Source: Candidatus Woesearchaeota archaeon (GTDB lineage: Archaea > Nanobdellota > Nanobdellia > Woesearchaeales > B72-G16). From it: a stretch of 43,671 nt of DNA. The stretch's first letter is position 1; every line of letters begins with the position of its first letter. A program made the position numbers and the translations under genes. The DNA is taken from NCBI GenBank assembly GCA_003650545.1, contig QMQO01000006.1, positions 1-43,671 on the forward strand, given 5' to 3'. Below, piece by piece: positions 24,027 through 30,149 of the stretch. The notes under the pieces are model-generated. The model made no database searches and was not told the DNA's origin. It saw only the letters and a list, made by a program, of their open reading frames with translations.

Positions 24027-24736
24027 CCAAAATTTTAGGTATCTTATCTGGAAAGAGCGGAGTTGGAAAAACAACAGTCTCTATGAACTTAGGGATTGCA
24101 CTAGGAAATCATGGTAAAAATGTTATTCTTGTTGACGCAGATCTAGAGAGACCTAACTTAGGACTTTATCTTGGTGTTATTAAACCTGAAGCAACCTTGC
24201 ATGGTGCTTTAAAGGGTGAAATTAGCTTGGGAGACGCCTTGTACATGCATCGCTCGGGCCTCAAAGTTATTTTAGGTGATATCTCGGAACAGGATATAGG
24301 GAATAAATTTAAGAAATTAAAATTGTTGATTTCCGAACTTGAAAATAAGGCGGACGTTGTTATATTAGATACAGGTGGTTTTAATAAGGAACTCGCAGAT
24401 GTAATTGATCTAGCAATAATAGTTGTTAGTCCAGAGATGCCTGCTGTTGCTGATGCTTTGAGGGCTGTTAATGTGTTGCAAACGAGTGGTGTGAAACTTC
24501 TTGGTTGTATTGTTAATAAAGTAAGCCAAATATTAGATGTGACTATAGAAAATATACAAACTATTCTAGGCGTACCGGTTATCGCAGTAATACCCGACGA
24601 TAAAAAGATGAAAGAGGCTGTTAAGTTGAAGCACCCCATTGTATATAGCCATCCTGAAGCTGACTCTAGCAGCGTGTTTGATGCGCTCGCACTCTGCCTC
24701 GTGAATGATTATGATGATAGACGCAGAAATACTTAG
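24023..24736 (+). CDS. minD: MinD/ParA-family P-loop ATPase
   Basis: 237 aa with a deviant Walker A motif GKSGVGKTT (residues 10-18, including the signature Lys11 for sandwich dimer formation), the A'/switch I stretch LVDADLERPNLGLYLG (about 37-52), a Walker B-like VVILDTGG and late VVSPEMPAVADALRA and CIVNKV strands typical of MinD. Switch II normally reads D-x-x-x-G; here ILDTGGFN is slightly unusual. The C-terminus (LALCLVNDYDDRRRNT) does not show a convincing amphipathic membrane-targeting helix. The family positions proteins or DNA by ATP-dependent dimerisation; the cargo is probably one of the two co-operonic proteins (inference). Confidence 0.83.
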   Translation: MTKILGILSGKSGVGKTTVSMNLGIALGNHGKNVILVDADLERPNLGLYLGVIKPEATLHGALKGEISLGDALYMHRSGLKVILGDISEQDIGNKFKKLKLLISELENKADVVILDTGGFNKELADVIDLAIIVVSPEMPAVADALRAVNVLQTSGVKLLGCIVNKVSQILDVTIENIQTILGVPVIAVIPDDKKMKEAVKLKHPIVYSHPEADSSSVFDALALCLVNDYDDRRRNT

Positions 24737-25247
24737 GAGAAAGGGTTGGACTGAAACTGAAATTGAAAGAGCATTTCTGATACTTAATTCAGCATATAAG
24801 AAAAAATCTCCCAAGATCAAATTTCTAGATAAAGCAATCTACTGGATTGTGTTGATTTTTCTGATAATTATTAACATAGCTACTGTTGGGTTGTTTGTGC
24901 CGATTTTTTTAGTCATAGGAGGGTTCTTCTTGTATTTCTTAGTGTTTATTGTAGGGCTCGTGTTTGGCTGGTTATTTAGTTTTATGATTAATGAGATTGA
25001 AGAGCTTGACCAAAAGGATCACCTTGTGGATGGTTTGATGATAATAGCGCTTGCACTGGTGGGTGTCTGGGTGAGTCTTAGTTTACTAAGCAAAGTGTCT
25101 CAATTACGCGCTAATTCTTTTTTGGTAGCTGCGATTTATGTTGTAGCGTATATGTTACCTTATTCTTATAGAAAAGCTAGAGGTAAAGTCATAACAGGTA
25201 AACAAGAAAGTAAACAAGAAAGTGAAAGGGTGACCGCCGGGATTTGA
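24705..25247 (+). CDS. Membrane protein downstream of MinD, ending inside antisense tRNA-His
   Basis: About 180 aa. The first 40 residues are soluble (EILRRKGWTETEIERAF, a possible small helical domain). Hydrophobic segments follow at about 43-65, 67-90, 103-125 and 130-152, with a basic Gln/Glu/Lys-rich tail. Four TM helices are likely. Possible starts are three nearby ATGs (24705, 24711, 24714); all overlap minD, by 23-32 bp. The last six codons and the TGA lie in the T-arm region of the convergent tRNA-His gene, so the C-terminal tail is constrained by tRNA sequence. It is a candidate membrane partner for the MinD ATPase; no family is recognised. Confidence 0.68.
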   Translation: MIMMIDAEILRRKGWTETEIERAFLILNSAYKKKSPKIKFLDKAIYWIVLIFLIIINIATVGLFVPIFLVIGGFFLYFLVFIVGLVFGWLFSFMINEIEELDQKDHLVDGLMIIALALVGVWVSLSLLSKVSQLRANSFLVAAIYVVAYMLPYSYRKARGKVITGKQESKQESERVTAGI

Positions 25248-25318
25248 ACCCGGGCTAAAGGATAACTGTAGATTGTCTTCCACAGTCCTTTGTGCTGCCA
25301 GACTACACCACGGCCACC
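25229..25318 (-). tRNA. tRNA-His (GTG) with a 16-nt bulge-helix-bulge intron and encoded G-1
   Basis: Read on the minus strand, the acceptor arms GTGGCCG/CGGTCAC pair over 7 bp. The D-arm GTGT/GCAC, anticodon stem AAGGA/TCCTT and a T-arm with GTTCAAATC are all present. The anticodon loop starts CTGTGG, giving anticodon GUG (+ strand 25281-25283). A G at -1 (25318) faces discriminator C73 (25229), the G-1:C73 identity pair of tRNA-His. The loop is expanded by 16 nt (25264-25279) after position 37. No CCA is encoded. A TATA box lies 29 nt upstream at 25343-25351. Confidence 0.93.
25264..25279 (-). other. tRNA-His intron, canonical 37/38 bulge-helix-bulge
   Basis: On the minus strand a 4-bp central helix CTGT/ACAG is flanked by two 3-nt bulges (GGA and TTA), with an inner AGA/TCT helix closing a CAA loop and the anticodon stem AAGGA/TCCTT outside. 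Cutting after the second base of each bulge removes exactly AAGACAATCTACAGTT. This is the substrate geometry of archaeal EndA, which is encoded at 38244-38774. Confidence 0.88.
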
Positions 25319-25342
25319 ATGGATGTTGAGAAAGAAAAATCG

Positions 25343-25351
25343 TTTATAAAT
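25343..25351 (-). promoter_or_regulatory. TATA box of tRNA-His
   Basis: ATTTATAAA on the minus strand is centred 29 nt before G-1 of the tRNA, the expected spacing for transcription starting at the tRNA 5' end. Confidence 0.6.
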
Positions 25352-25448
25352 CTTACCAAAAGGGTTAAGTCAATTAACTGCTCTTTTCAATCACAAGGTG
25401 ACCAGAGCGTGATATTAGCAGCACCTAAAAATGACTCATAAACAAAAC

Positions 25449-25458
25449 CTTTATAAAT
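25449..25458 (+). promoter_or_regulatory. TATA box of the uS13 ribosomal operon
   Basis: CTTTATAAAT is the strongest TATA candidate in the 266-nt gap between tRNA-His and uS13. It predicts transcription starting near 25479 and a leader of about 105 nt, unusually long compared with the many leaderless genes in this window. Confidence 0.6.
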
Positions 25459-25496
25459 CGATCTGAAAACCTTGTTGAAAGTAGTGCTAAAAATAC

Positions 25497-25550
25497 AACC
25501 CGAGTCCTTTGGGCGTTTTAGGGAAATAAGTCTTATTTCTCTAACGGGTT
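25497..25550 (+). promoter_or_regulatory. Candidate structured leader RNA of the uS13 operon (three-way junction)
   Basis: Complementary segments nest cleanly. AACCCG (25497-25502) pairs with CGGGTT (25545-25550). Inside, GTCC-TTT-GGGC forms a small hairpin, and TTAGGGAAATA pairs with TATTTCTCTAA (one G-U) around an AGTCT loop. It ends 22 nt before the GAGGT ribosome-binding site at 25573-25577. A control element for ribosomal protein synthesis is inferred; no known family is matched. Confidence 0.45.
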
Positions 25551-25584
25551 ATTGTTGTTAAGTTGTTGTTAAGAGGTAAACAAA

Positions 25585-26055
25585 TTGGCTAACGATAAGT
25601 TAAAACACATCGTAAGGGTCGCAAATACAGATTTAAAGGGCGATAAACAGATAGTCTATGCTCTAACTAAGATAAAGGGTGTTGGCAACAACTTTGCTAA
25701 TTTTGTTTGTTGCGCCGCAAATATAAACAAACAAAAAAAGGCTGGTGCATTAAATGATTCTGAAGTAGAAATGCTAAATAAAGTGATTGCAGACCCTATT
25801 TCTCATGGTGCACCAACATGGCTCTTGAATAGGCAGAAAGATTATGATACTGGTGAAGATAAGCATCTTATTCTTGGAAAACTGACGTTTCAACAAGAAA
25901 CAGATGTTAAAAGGATGATGAAGACCAAAAGTTATCGTGGTCTAAGGCACCATTGGAAACTTCCACTAAGAGGGCAGCGCACCAGATCTAACTTCAGAAA
26001 GAGCAAGGGAAAAGGCCTTGGTGTGCAGAGAAAGAAAAAAGGAGGCAAAAAATAA
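25585..26055 (+). CDS. rps13: Ribosomal protein uS13
   Basis: 156 aa. It opens with KHIVRVANTDLKGDKQIVYALTKIKGVG, the N-terminal uS13 domain with its helix-two-turn-helix, and ends with the basic LRHHWKLPLRGQRTRSNFR and GLGVQRKKKGGKK tail that reaches the 30S head and P-site tRNA. Length suits the archaeal/eukaryotic form rather than the bacterial one of about 120 aa. The start is a TTG with GAGGT 7 nt upstream; no ATG fits. It is the first gene of the conserved archaeal S13-S4-S11-RpoD cluster. A rare start codon plus a structured leader may tune its expression. Confidence 0.95.
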   Translation: MANDKLKHIVRVANTDLKGDKQIVYALTKIKGVGNNFANFVCCAANINKQKKAGALNDSEVEMLNKVIADPISHGAPTWLLNRQKDYDTGEDKHLILGKLTFQQETDVKRMMKTKSYRGLRHHWKLPLRGQRTRSNFRKSKGKGLGVQRKKKGGKK

Positions 26056-26062
26056 CTAAAAA

Positions 26063-26614
26063 ATGGGCGATCCAAAGAAACAAAGGAAAAAATATTCGAC
26101 GCCTAGTCATCCATGGCAACGTATAAGAATTGATGAAGAAAGAATCTTATTAAGAGAATATGGATTAAAAAATAAGAGAGAGATTTGGAAAGCTGACTCT
26201 ATACAGAAAAAACTTAAAGATCAGTTTAAAAAGCTAGTTGCAGAGAAAAGAGAGCAAGCGGACATAGAGAGAAAGCAATTGTATGATAAAGTAATTGCTT
26301 TGGGTGTTCTTAAACCAGAAAGTAAGTTTGATGACGTTCTTAATATCGGAACAAAAGATATTCTTAATAGAAGACTTCAAACAATACTGTTCCTGAAAAA
26401 TCTTGCTAGAAGTATTAAACAAGCAAGACAGTTCATAGTTCACGGTCATATATGTGTTGCTGGAAAAAAGATAACCTCGCCGTCTTACTTGGTTAGAGTT
26501 AATGAAGAAGACACTGTTTGTTTTGCTGAGAATTCTTCTTTAAAAGATGAGATGCATCCTGAAAGGGTTGCTATAAAAGAAAAAAAATCAGGAGTTGGTA
26601 GTGAAGAAAAATGA
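26063..26614 (+). CDS. rps4: Ribosomal protein uS4
   Basis: 183 aa. The archaeal N-terminus [18 protein letters not shown] is followed by helical rRNA-binding segments and the S4 RNA-binding domain at about residues 105-165 ([39 protein letters not shown]). The C-terminal tail is Lys/Glu rich. uS4 nucleates 30S assembly by binding 16S rRNA. It follows uS13 by 7 nt and overlaps uS11 by ATGA, so it belongs to the same transcript. Confidence 0.96.
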   Translation: MGDPKKQRKKYSTPSHPWQRIRIDEERILLREYGLKNKREIWKADSIQKKLKDQFKKLVAEKREQADIERKQLYDKVIALGVLKPESKFDDVLNIGTKDILNRRLQTILFLKNLARSIKQARQFIVHGHICVAGKKITSPSYLVRVNEEDTVCFAENSSLKDEMHPERVAIKEKKSGVGSEEK

Positions 26615-27012
26615 AGTCACAGAAACAACCAAGATGGGGAATTGCGCATATTTATTCTTCATATAATAACACGATTATAACAATCACAGATATCACTGGG
26701 ACCGAGACTATTGCTCGCACTTCTGGAGGACAAATGGTTAAATCTGATAGAATGGAAGCTAGCCCGACAGCTGCGATGGCGGCTGCAAAAAAAGCTGCTG
26801 AGATCGCAATGGAAGCAGGAATAAATGCAATCCATGTTAAGATAAGAGCTCCTGGTGGTCACAATGGACCTAATTCGCCTGGACCTGGTGCTCAAGCTTC
26901 TGTTAGAAGCCTTTCTAGGAGTGGCTTAAGAATTGGTATAATCGAAGATGTTACCGCTATTCCGCACGACAGTTGTAGGAAAAAAGGTGGAAGGAGGGGG
27001 AGGCGCGTATAA
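26611..27012 (+). CDS. rps11: Ribosomal protein uS11
   Basis: 133 aa with [24 protein letters not shown] at the start, the [30 protein letters not shown] core and the C-terminal [23 protein letters not shown], all diagnostic of uS11 on the 30S platform. The start overlaps the uS4 stop (ATGA). The Gly/Arg-rich 3' end of the gene (GGAGGGGGAGG) also forms a strong purine-rich ribosome-binding region ahead of rpoD. Confidence 0.97.
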   Translation: MKSQKQPRWGIAHIYSSYNNTIITITDITGTETIARTSGGQMVKSDRMEASPTAAMAAAKKAAEIAMEAGINAIHVKIRAPGGHNGPNSPGPGAQASVRSLSRSGLRIGIIEDVTAIPHDSCRKKGGRRGRRV

Positions 27013-27013
27013 A

Positions 27014-27811
27014 ATGAAACTCGAGGTAATTGAAAATAACAAAACAGATAATATACTCACTTTTATTTTGAAAGATAGTAGTGTGGCATTTGCAAACGTT
27101 CTAAGAAAAAATATAATTGCAAAAGTCCCTACAATGGCTATAGAAGAGGTTGATTTTAAGAAGAATAGTTCTGTTTTATATGATGAGATAATTGCACACA
27201 GGCTTGGTCTATTACCATTGACCACTGATTTGAAATCTTATGTGCTACCTGAAAAATGTAAATGTAAAGGAGCTGGGTGTGCTAGATGCCAACTCAAACT
27301 AACACTAAATGTAAAGACTCCCGGAATTATAGAAGCTAGTAAGATCAAGTCTCAAGACCCTAAGATAAAACCAGTATACCCTGAGACGCCAATTGTAAAG
27401 CTTTTAGATGGACAGGCTTTGCAGTTCGAAGCTACTGCTATCTTAGGTAAAGGAGAGCAGCATAGCAAGTGGTCTCCTGGACACGCGTATTATAAACATG
27501 TGCCTATTTTAACAATAAAAAAGAATCCTAAGGATGCTGAAGCAATTGTTAAAAGCTGTCCACAGAAGATATTCGAGCTTGATAAAAACAACAATCTTAA
27601 GATTAACAAGGAGAGGGTTATGTTGTGTCATGCGTGTGAAGCTTGTGCTGATGTAAGTAATGGCGCTGTTGAACTTGGCAGAGAAGAAAATTCGTTTATA
27701 TTTACTGTAGAGTCTTGGGGGCAGATATCTTGCAGAGAGATGGTTATCCAAGCGATAGATGTTTTGATAGAAGAACTAAATGAACTTGAAATGCTCCTCA
27801 AGCAAAAGTAA
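27014..27811 (+). CDS. rpoD: RNA polymerase subunit D (Rpo3) with ferredoxin-like insert
   Basis: 265 aa from ATG 27014 (MKLEVIENN); the ORF track start at 26948 lies inside uS11 and is not used. Alpha-like dimerisation motifs are present (VAFANVLRKNIIAKVPTMAIEEV; EIIAHRLGLLPLTTD). A CKCKGAGCARC motif marks one Cys-rich loop. The Fe-S domain keeps CP (KSCPQKIFEL) and LCHACEAC, the four-Cys pattern of a cubane cluster seen in many but not all archaeal D subunits. With Rpo11 (not in this window) it forms the RNA polymerase assembly platform. It starts 1 nt after the uS11 stop and is followed by tRNA-Leu. Confidence 0.95.
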   Translation: MKLEVIENNKTDNILTFILKDSSVAFANVLRKNIIAKVPTMAIEEVDFKKNSSVLYDEIIAHRLGLLPLTTDLKSYVLPEKCKCKGAGCARCQLKLTLNVKTPGIIEASKIKSQDPKIKPVYPETPIVKLLDGQALQFEATAILGKGEQHSKWSPGHAYYKHVPILTIKKNPKDAEAIVKSCPQKIFELDKNNNLKINKERVMLCHACEACADVSNGAVELGREENSFIFTVESWGQISCREMVIQAIDVLIEELNELEMLLKQK

Positions 27812-27827
27812 CCCTTGCGTGTTTAAC

Positions 27828-27911
27828 GCGGGGGTGTCAGAGTGGTCAAATGAGCAAGGTTGAGGGCCTTGTGGCTTAGTGCCTGCGCGGGTTCGAATCC
27901 CGTCCCCCGCA
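27828..27911 (+). tRNA. tRNA-Leu (GAG)
   Basis: 84 nt. The acceptor GCGGGGG/CCCCCGC is fully paired with discriminator A. Anticodon stem CAAGG/CCTTG encloses TTGAGGG, giving anticodon GAG. A long variable arm (GGC-TTAGT-GCC) and T-arm GCGGG-TTCGAAT-CCCGT are present. No intron and no encoded CCA. It lies between rpoD and eL18 with 16 and 22 nt gaps, a position also known in halophilic archaea, and is probably cut out of the ribosomal protein transcript by RNase P and RNase Z. Confidence 0.96.
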
Positions 27912-27933
27912 TTTAAGAAATTGATTTGAAAAA

Positions 27934-28293
27934 ATGAAAAGAAAACACACAAATGTTTATTTGAAGAAACTTGTAGAAGAGTTACGTGAAAAAGCTAGAA
28001 GTGAGAATGTAAAACTGTGGGCAAGAGTAGCGAATGATCTTGAAAAATCAACTAGGAAAAGGAGAGTTGTTAACTTAACCAGAATCGAAAAGAATGTTAA
28101 GAGTGGAGAGATCATTCTCGTTCCAGGTAAAGTGTTAGCTGGGGGAGAGCTTGATAAGAAAGTTGATATAGCTGCGTTTAATTTTTCTGAAAGTGCTCAG
28201 AAAAAAATCAAAAAAGTAAACGGCAAATGTTTGACTATTGCCGAGCTAATGAAAAACAACCCAAAAGGAAGTAAAGTGAGGATTATAGGATGA
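27934..28293 (+). CDS. rpl18e: Ribosomal protein eL18
   Basis: 119 aa, the usual archaeal size. Recognised from the N-terminal HTNVYLKKLVEELREKARSE, WARVANDLEKSTRKRRVVNL, the VPGKVLAGGELDKKVDIAAF core and the C-terminal NPKGSKVRIIG. It is an archaeal/eukaryotic 50S protein related to uL15. The stop overlaps the uL13 start (ATGA). GATTTGAAAAA precedes the ATG without a clear Shine-Dalgarno. Confidence 0.96.
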   Translation: MKRKHTNVYLKKLVEELREKARSENVKLWARVANDLEKSTRKRRVVNLTRIEKNVKSGEIILVPGKVLAGGELDKKVDIAAFNFSESAQKKIKKVNGKCLTIAELMKNNPKGSKVRIIG

Positions 28294-28706
28294 TAATAGA
28301 TGGAGAAAACTTAATACTTGGAAGATTGGCAAGTGTTGCGGCTAAGAAAGCTTTACTTGGAGAAGAAATAATTATAATAAATTGTGATAAAATAATGATA
28401 ACAGGCAACAAGAAACAAATATTGGCAAGATATATACAGAAAGTACAAATGGGTGGACCATTTAAAGGGCCATTTCTTTCGAGATCTTCTGATAAATTAA
28501 CATTAAGGGCTATTAGGAATATGCTGCCTTATAAACAAAAAAAAGGTATGCTTGCTTTTAAAAGGATTAAATGTTATGCTGGCATCCCGGAAAAGATTAA
28601 AACAGAAGAAATAGAGACAATTGAAAGTGCAAGCATAAATAAAGTTCCAAATCTGAAATATATTAAGTTGGGAAGGATTTCCAAATTGATCGGGGGTATG
28701 AAATGA
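28290..28706 (+). CDS. rpl13: Ribosomal protein uL13
   Basis: 138 aa. IIDGENLILGRLASVAAKKAL and the INCDKIMITGNKKQILARY stretch are diagnostic of uL13, followed by the central LRAIRNMLPYKQKKGMLAFKRI rRNA-binding segment and a C-terminal KYIKLGRISKLIGG. Slightly shorter than most archaeal uL13. It overlaps both neighbours by ATGA, giving a translationally coupled eL18-uL13-uS9 series. Confidence 0.96.
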   Translation: MIIDGENLILGRLASVAAKKALLGEEIIIINCDKIMITGNKKQILARYIQKVQMGGPFKGPFLSRSSDKLTLRAIRNMLPYKQKKGMLAFKRIKCYAGIPEKIKTEEIETIESASINKVPNLKYIKLGRISKLIGGMK

Positions 28707-29098
28707 GAGTAATCAACGAGTCAGGCAAGCGAAAAAGAGCTATTGCGAGGGCTACACTAAAGAAGGGCGTTGGAAAAATAAAGGTAAATGGTGTTTTGAT
28801 AGATCTTATCATGCCAAAGCTTGCCAGAATGAAGATGATGGAACCTTTGGTGCTTGCAGAAAGTTTTGCTAAAGAAGTTGATATTAATGTAAAGGTTAGG
28901 GGGGGTGGTGTTATGTCACAGGCAGATGCTGTCAGACTGGCGATTGCCCGTGCATTAAACGAATACAGCAACAATAGACTGGAAAAAGTGTTTTTGGATT
29001 ACGATAGGCATCTGTTAGTGGCTGATGTTCGTAGGAAAGAAGTTTGTAAACCAAACGATTCTAAGGCGAGAGCTAAGAGACAAAAGAGTTATAGGTGA
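28703..29098 (+). CDS. rps9: Ribosomal protein uS9
   Basis: 131 aa, opening with [28 protein letters not shown] and ending in the basic tail [16 protein letters not shown] that reaches the P-site tRNA anticodon loop. [19 protein letters not shown] is the conserved helix. The final Arg is preserved. The start overlaps uL13 by ATGA; RpoN follows after 8 nt. Confidence 0.97.
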   Translation: MRVINESGKRKRAIARATLKKGVGKIKVNGVLIDLIMPKLARMKMMEPLVLAESFAKEVDINVKVRGGGVMSQADAVRLAIARALNEYSNNRLEKVFLDYDRHLLVADVRRKEVCKPNDSKARAKRQKSYR

Positions 29099-29106
29099 AG
29101 TTAAAA

Positions 29107-29304
29107 ATGATAATACCAATACGTTGTTGGAGCTGTGGAAAACCTGTTGCTCATCTGTGGAAAGAGTTCAAGGAACGAACAGAGAAAGGGGAAGATAAAG
29201 GTAAGGTTATGGATGATCTGGGGCTAAAGCGGTATTGCTGTAGAAGTATGTTTTTAGGACATGTTGACTTGATTGATATAACTGCTAGGTTCAAGAAAGT
29301 TTGA
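29107..29304 (+). CDS. rpoN: RNA polymerase subunit N (Rpo10)
   Basis: 65 aa from ATG 29107 ([14 protein letters not shown]), the canonical start; the ORF track GTG four codons earlier overlaps uS9 and is not needed. The zinc site is C7-x2-C10 with the paired Cys of [16 protein letters not shown]. It contacts subunits D and L in the assembly platform. Many archaea place rpoK, uS2 or enolase next; here the cluster ends and a gap of about 200 nt follows, with T-rich runs (TTTTTGTATTTTG) directly after the stop as a possible termination region. Confidence 0.96.
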   Translation: MIIPIRCWSCGKPVAHLWKEFKERTEKGEDKGKVMDDLGLKRYCCRSMFLGHVDLIDITARFKKV

Positions 29305-29505
29305 TTTTTGTATTTTGTTTCTTTATGAGATCTTACCTGATTTTAACATTTTTTAGTTAGTATTCAGAAACAAACTCAGAGATCGTAAATTTAACTAAAC
29401 AGTTAGCTAAACATTTAGAATCTGTTTAACGCCTGATGTTTTTTGAATTAGAGCCTTGTGATAAATTGAATTCTTTTAAATAATAAACTGATTCTAACTT
29501 TTATA

Positions 29506-30033
29506 TTACTTCAATCCATGCCTATTAGGCATACTTCCGCGATTGTACTGCGTCTTTAAGACCCTTCCTGATCTGTACGAATGTTTAGCATTCAAATTGG
29601 ATCTGTGGTCTCCGTGATCATAACCAACCGGATTGTAACGACGCCATCTACTCAGCTTATAATGTCCACTAGAATAGCTGTAACTATATCTGACTGGGTA
29701 AGCACCATAGTAGTGCGGGGCATTCCTTCTCGACAATGAGTATATCACACCATTCTTTCTATAAAATTTACCACTCTCCCAAACACGATAATAATGTTTT
29801 TTTGTATATTTTTGGGTGTATAATCTACTCCTAAATTTATATGGGAACTTTTTGGATTCTTTAATATTACTAATATGCTCGTAACCATAACTGATTGTTG
29901 AACTATAGCTTAGTGCTTTTGGTGTAGTATCTTCATAACAAGAATACAAATGACATTCGTCAGCCCTAGCTGCAGCTACTGTAAATAAGAAGAAAGTTAT
30001 TGTTAATAGTAATAATAACATTGCCTTTTTCAT
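29506..30033 (-). CDS. Tyrosine-rich basic secreted protein of unknown function
   Basis: 175 aa. A clear signal peptide (KKAMLLLLLTITFFLFTVAAARA) is followed by ECHLYSC, two closely spaced Cys that are the only ones in the mature chain. The rest is unusually rich in Tyr (23 of 175 residues), Arg, Ser and His, with runs such as KKHYYRVW, APHYYGAYPVRYSYSYSSGHY and SRWRRYNPVG. No TM helix, no known domain. An AGGTG ribosome-binding site (30038-30042) and a TATA box (30064-30075) support the start. A cell-wall-like, cross-linkable or nucleic-acid/anion-binding surface protein is possible, but this is speculation from composition. Confidence 0.7.
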   Translation of the reverse strand: MKKAMLLLLLTITFFLFTVAAARADECHLYSCYEDTTPKALSYSSTISYGYEHISNIKESKKFPYKFRSRLYTQKYTKKHYYRVWESGKFYRKNGVIYSLSRRNAPHYYGAYPVRYSYSYSSGHYKLSRWRRYNPVGYDHGDHRSNLNAKHSYRSGRVLKTQYNRGSMPNRHGLK

Positions 30034-30120
30034 GTAAACACCTAAGAAATTTGAAGATTTTGCTTTATTTAAATGTTTTGGTTGTCGTCTCTATCTGGTG
30101 GTAATCAGCTCCGTGAAAGT

Positions 30121-30130
30121 TTTATATATA
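30121..30130 (+). promoter_or_regulatory. TATA box of leuS
   Basis: TTTATATATA is centred 25 nt before the leuS ATG, predicting a leaderless mRNA. Confidence 0.55.
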
Positions 30131-30149
30131 GCCCAAATATTCGAAATTT

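Noticed and set aside
24166-24639. Minus-strand ORF of 157 aa
   Set aside because: Fully antisense to the well-supported minD gene.
25405-25465. Possible C/D box small RNA between tRNA-His and uS13 (GTGATAT to CTGA)
   Set aside because: The C box is poor, there is no internal D'/C' pair, and the region overlaps the operon TATA box.
26948-27013. N-terminal extension of RpoD in the ORF track
   Set aside because: It lies entirely in uS11 in another frame, and the conserved RpoD N-terminus begins at ATG 27014.
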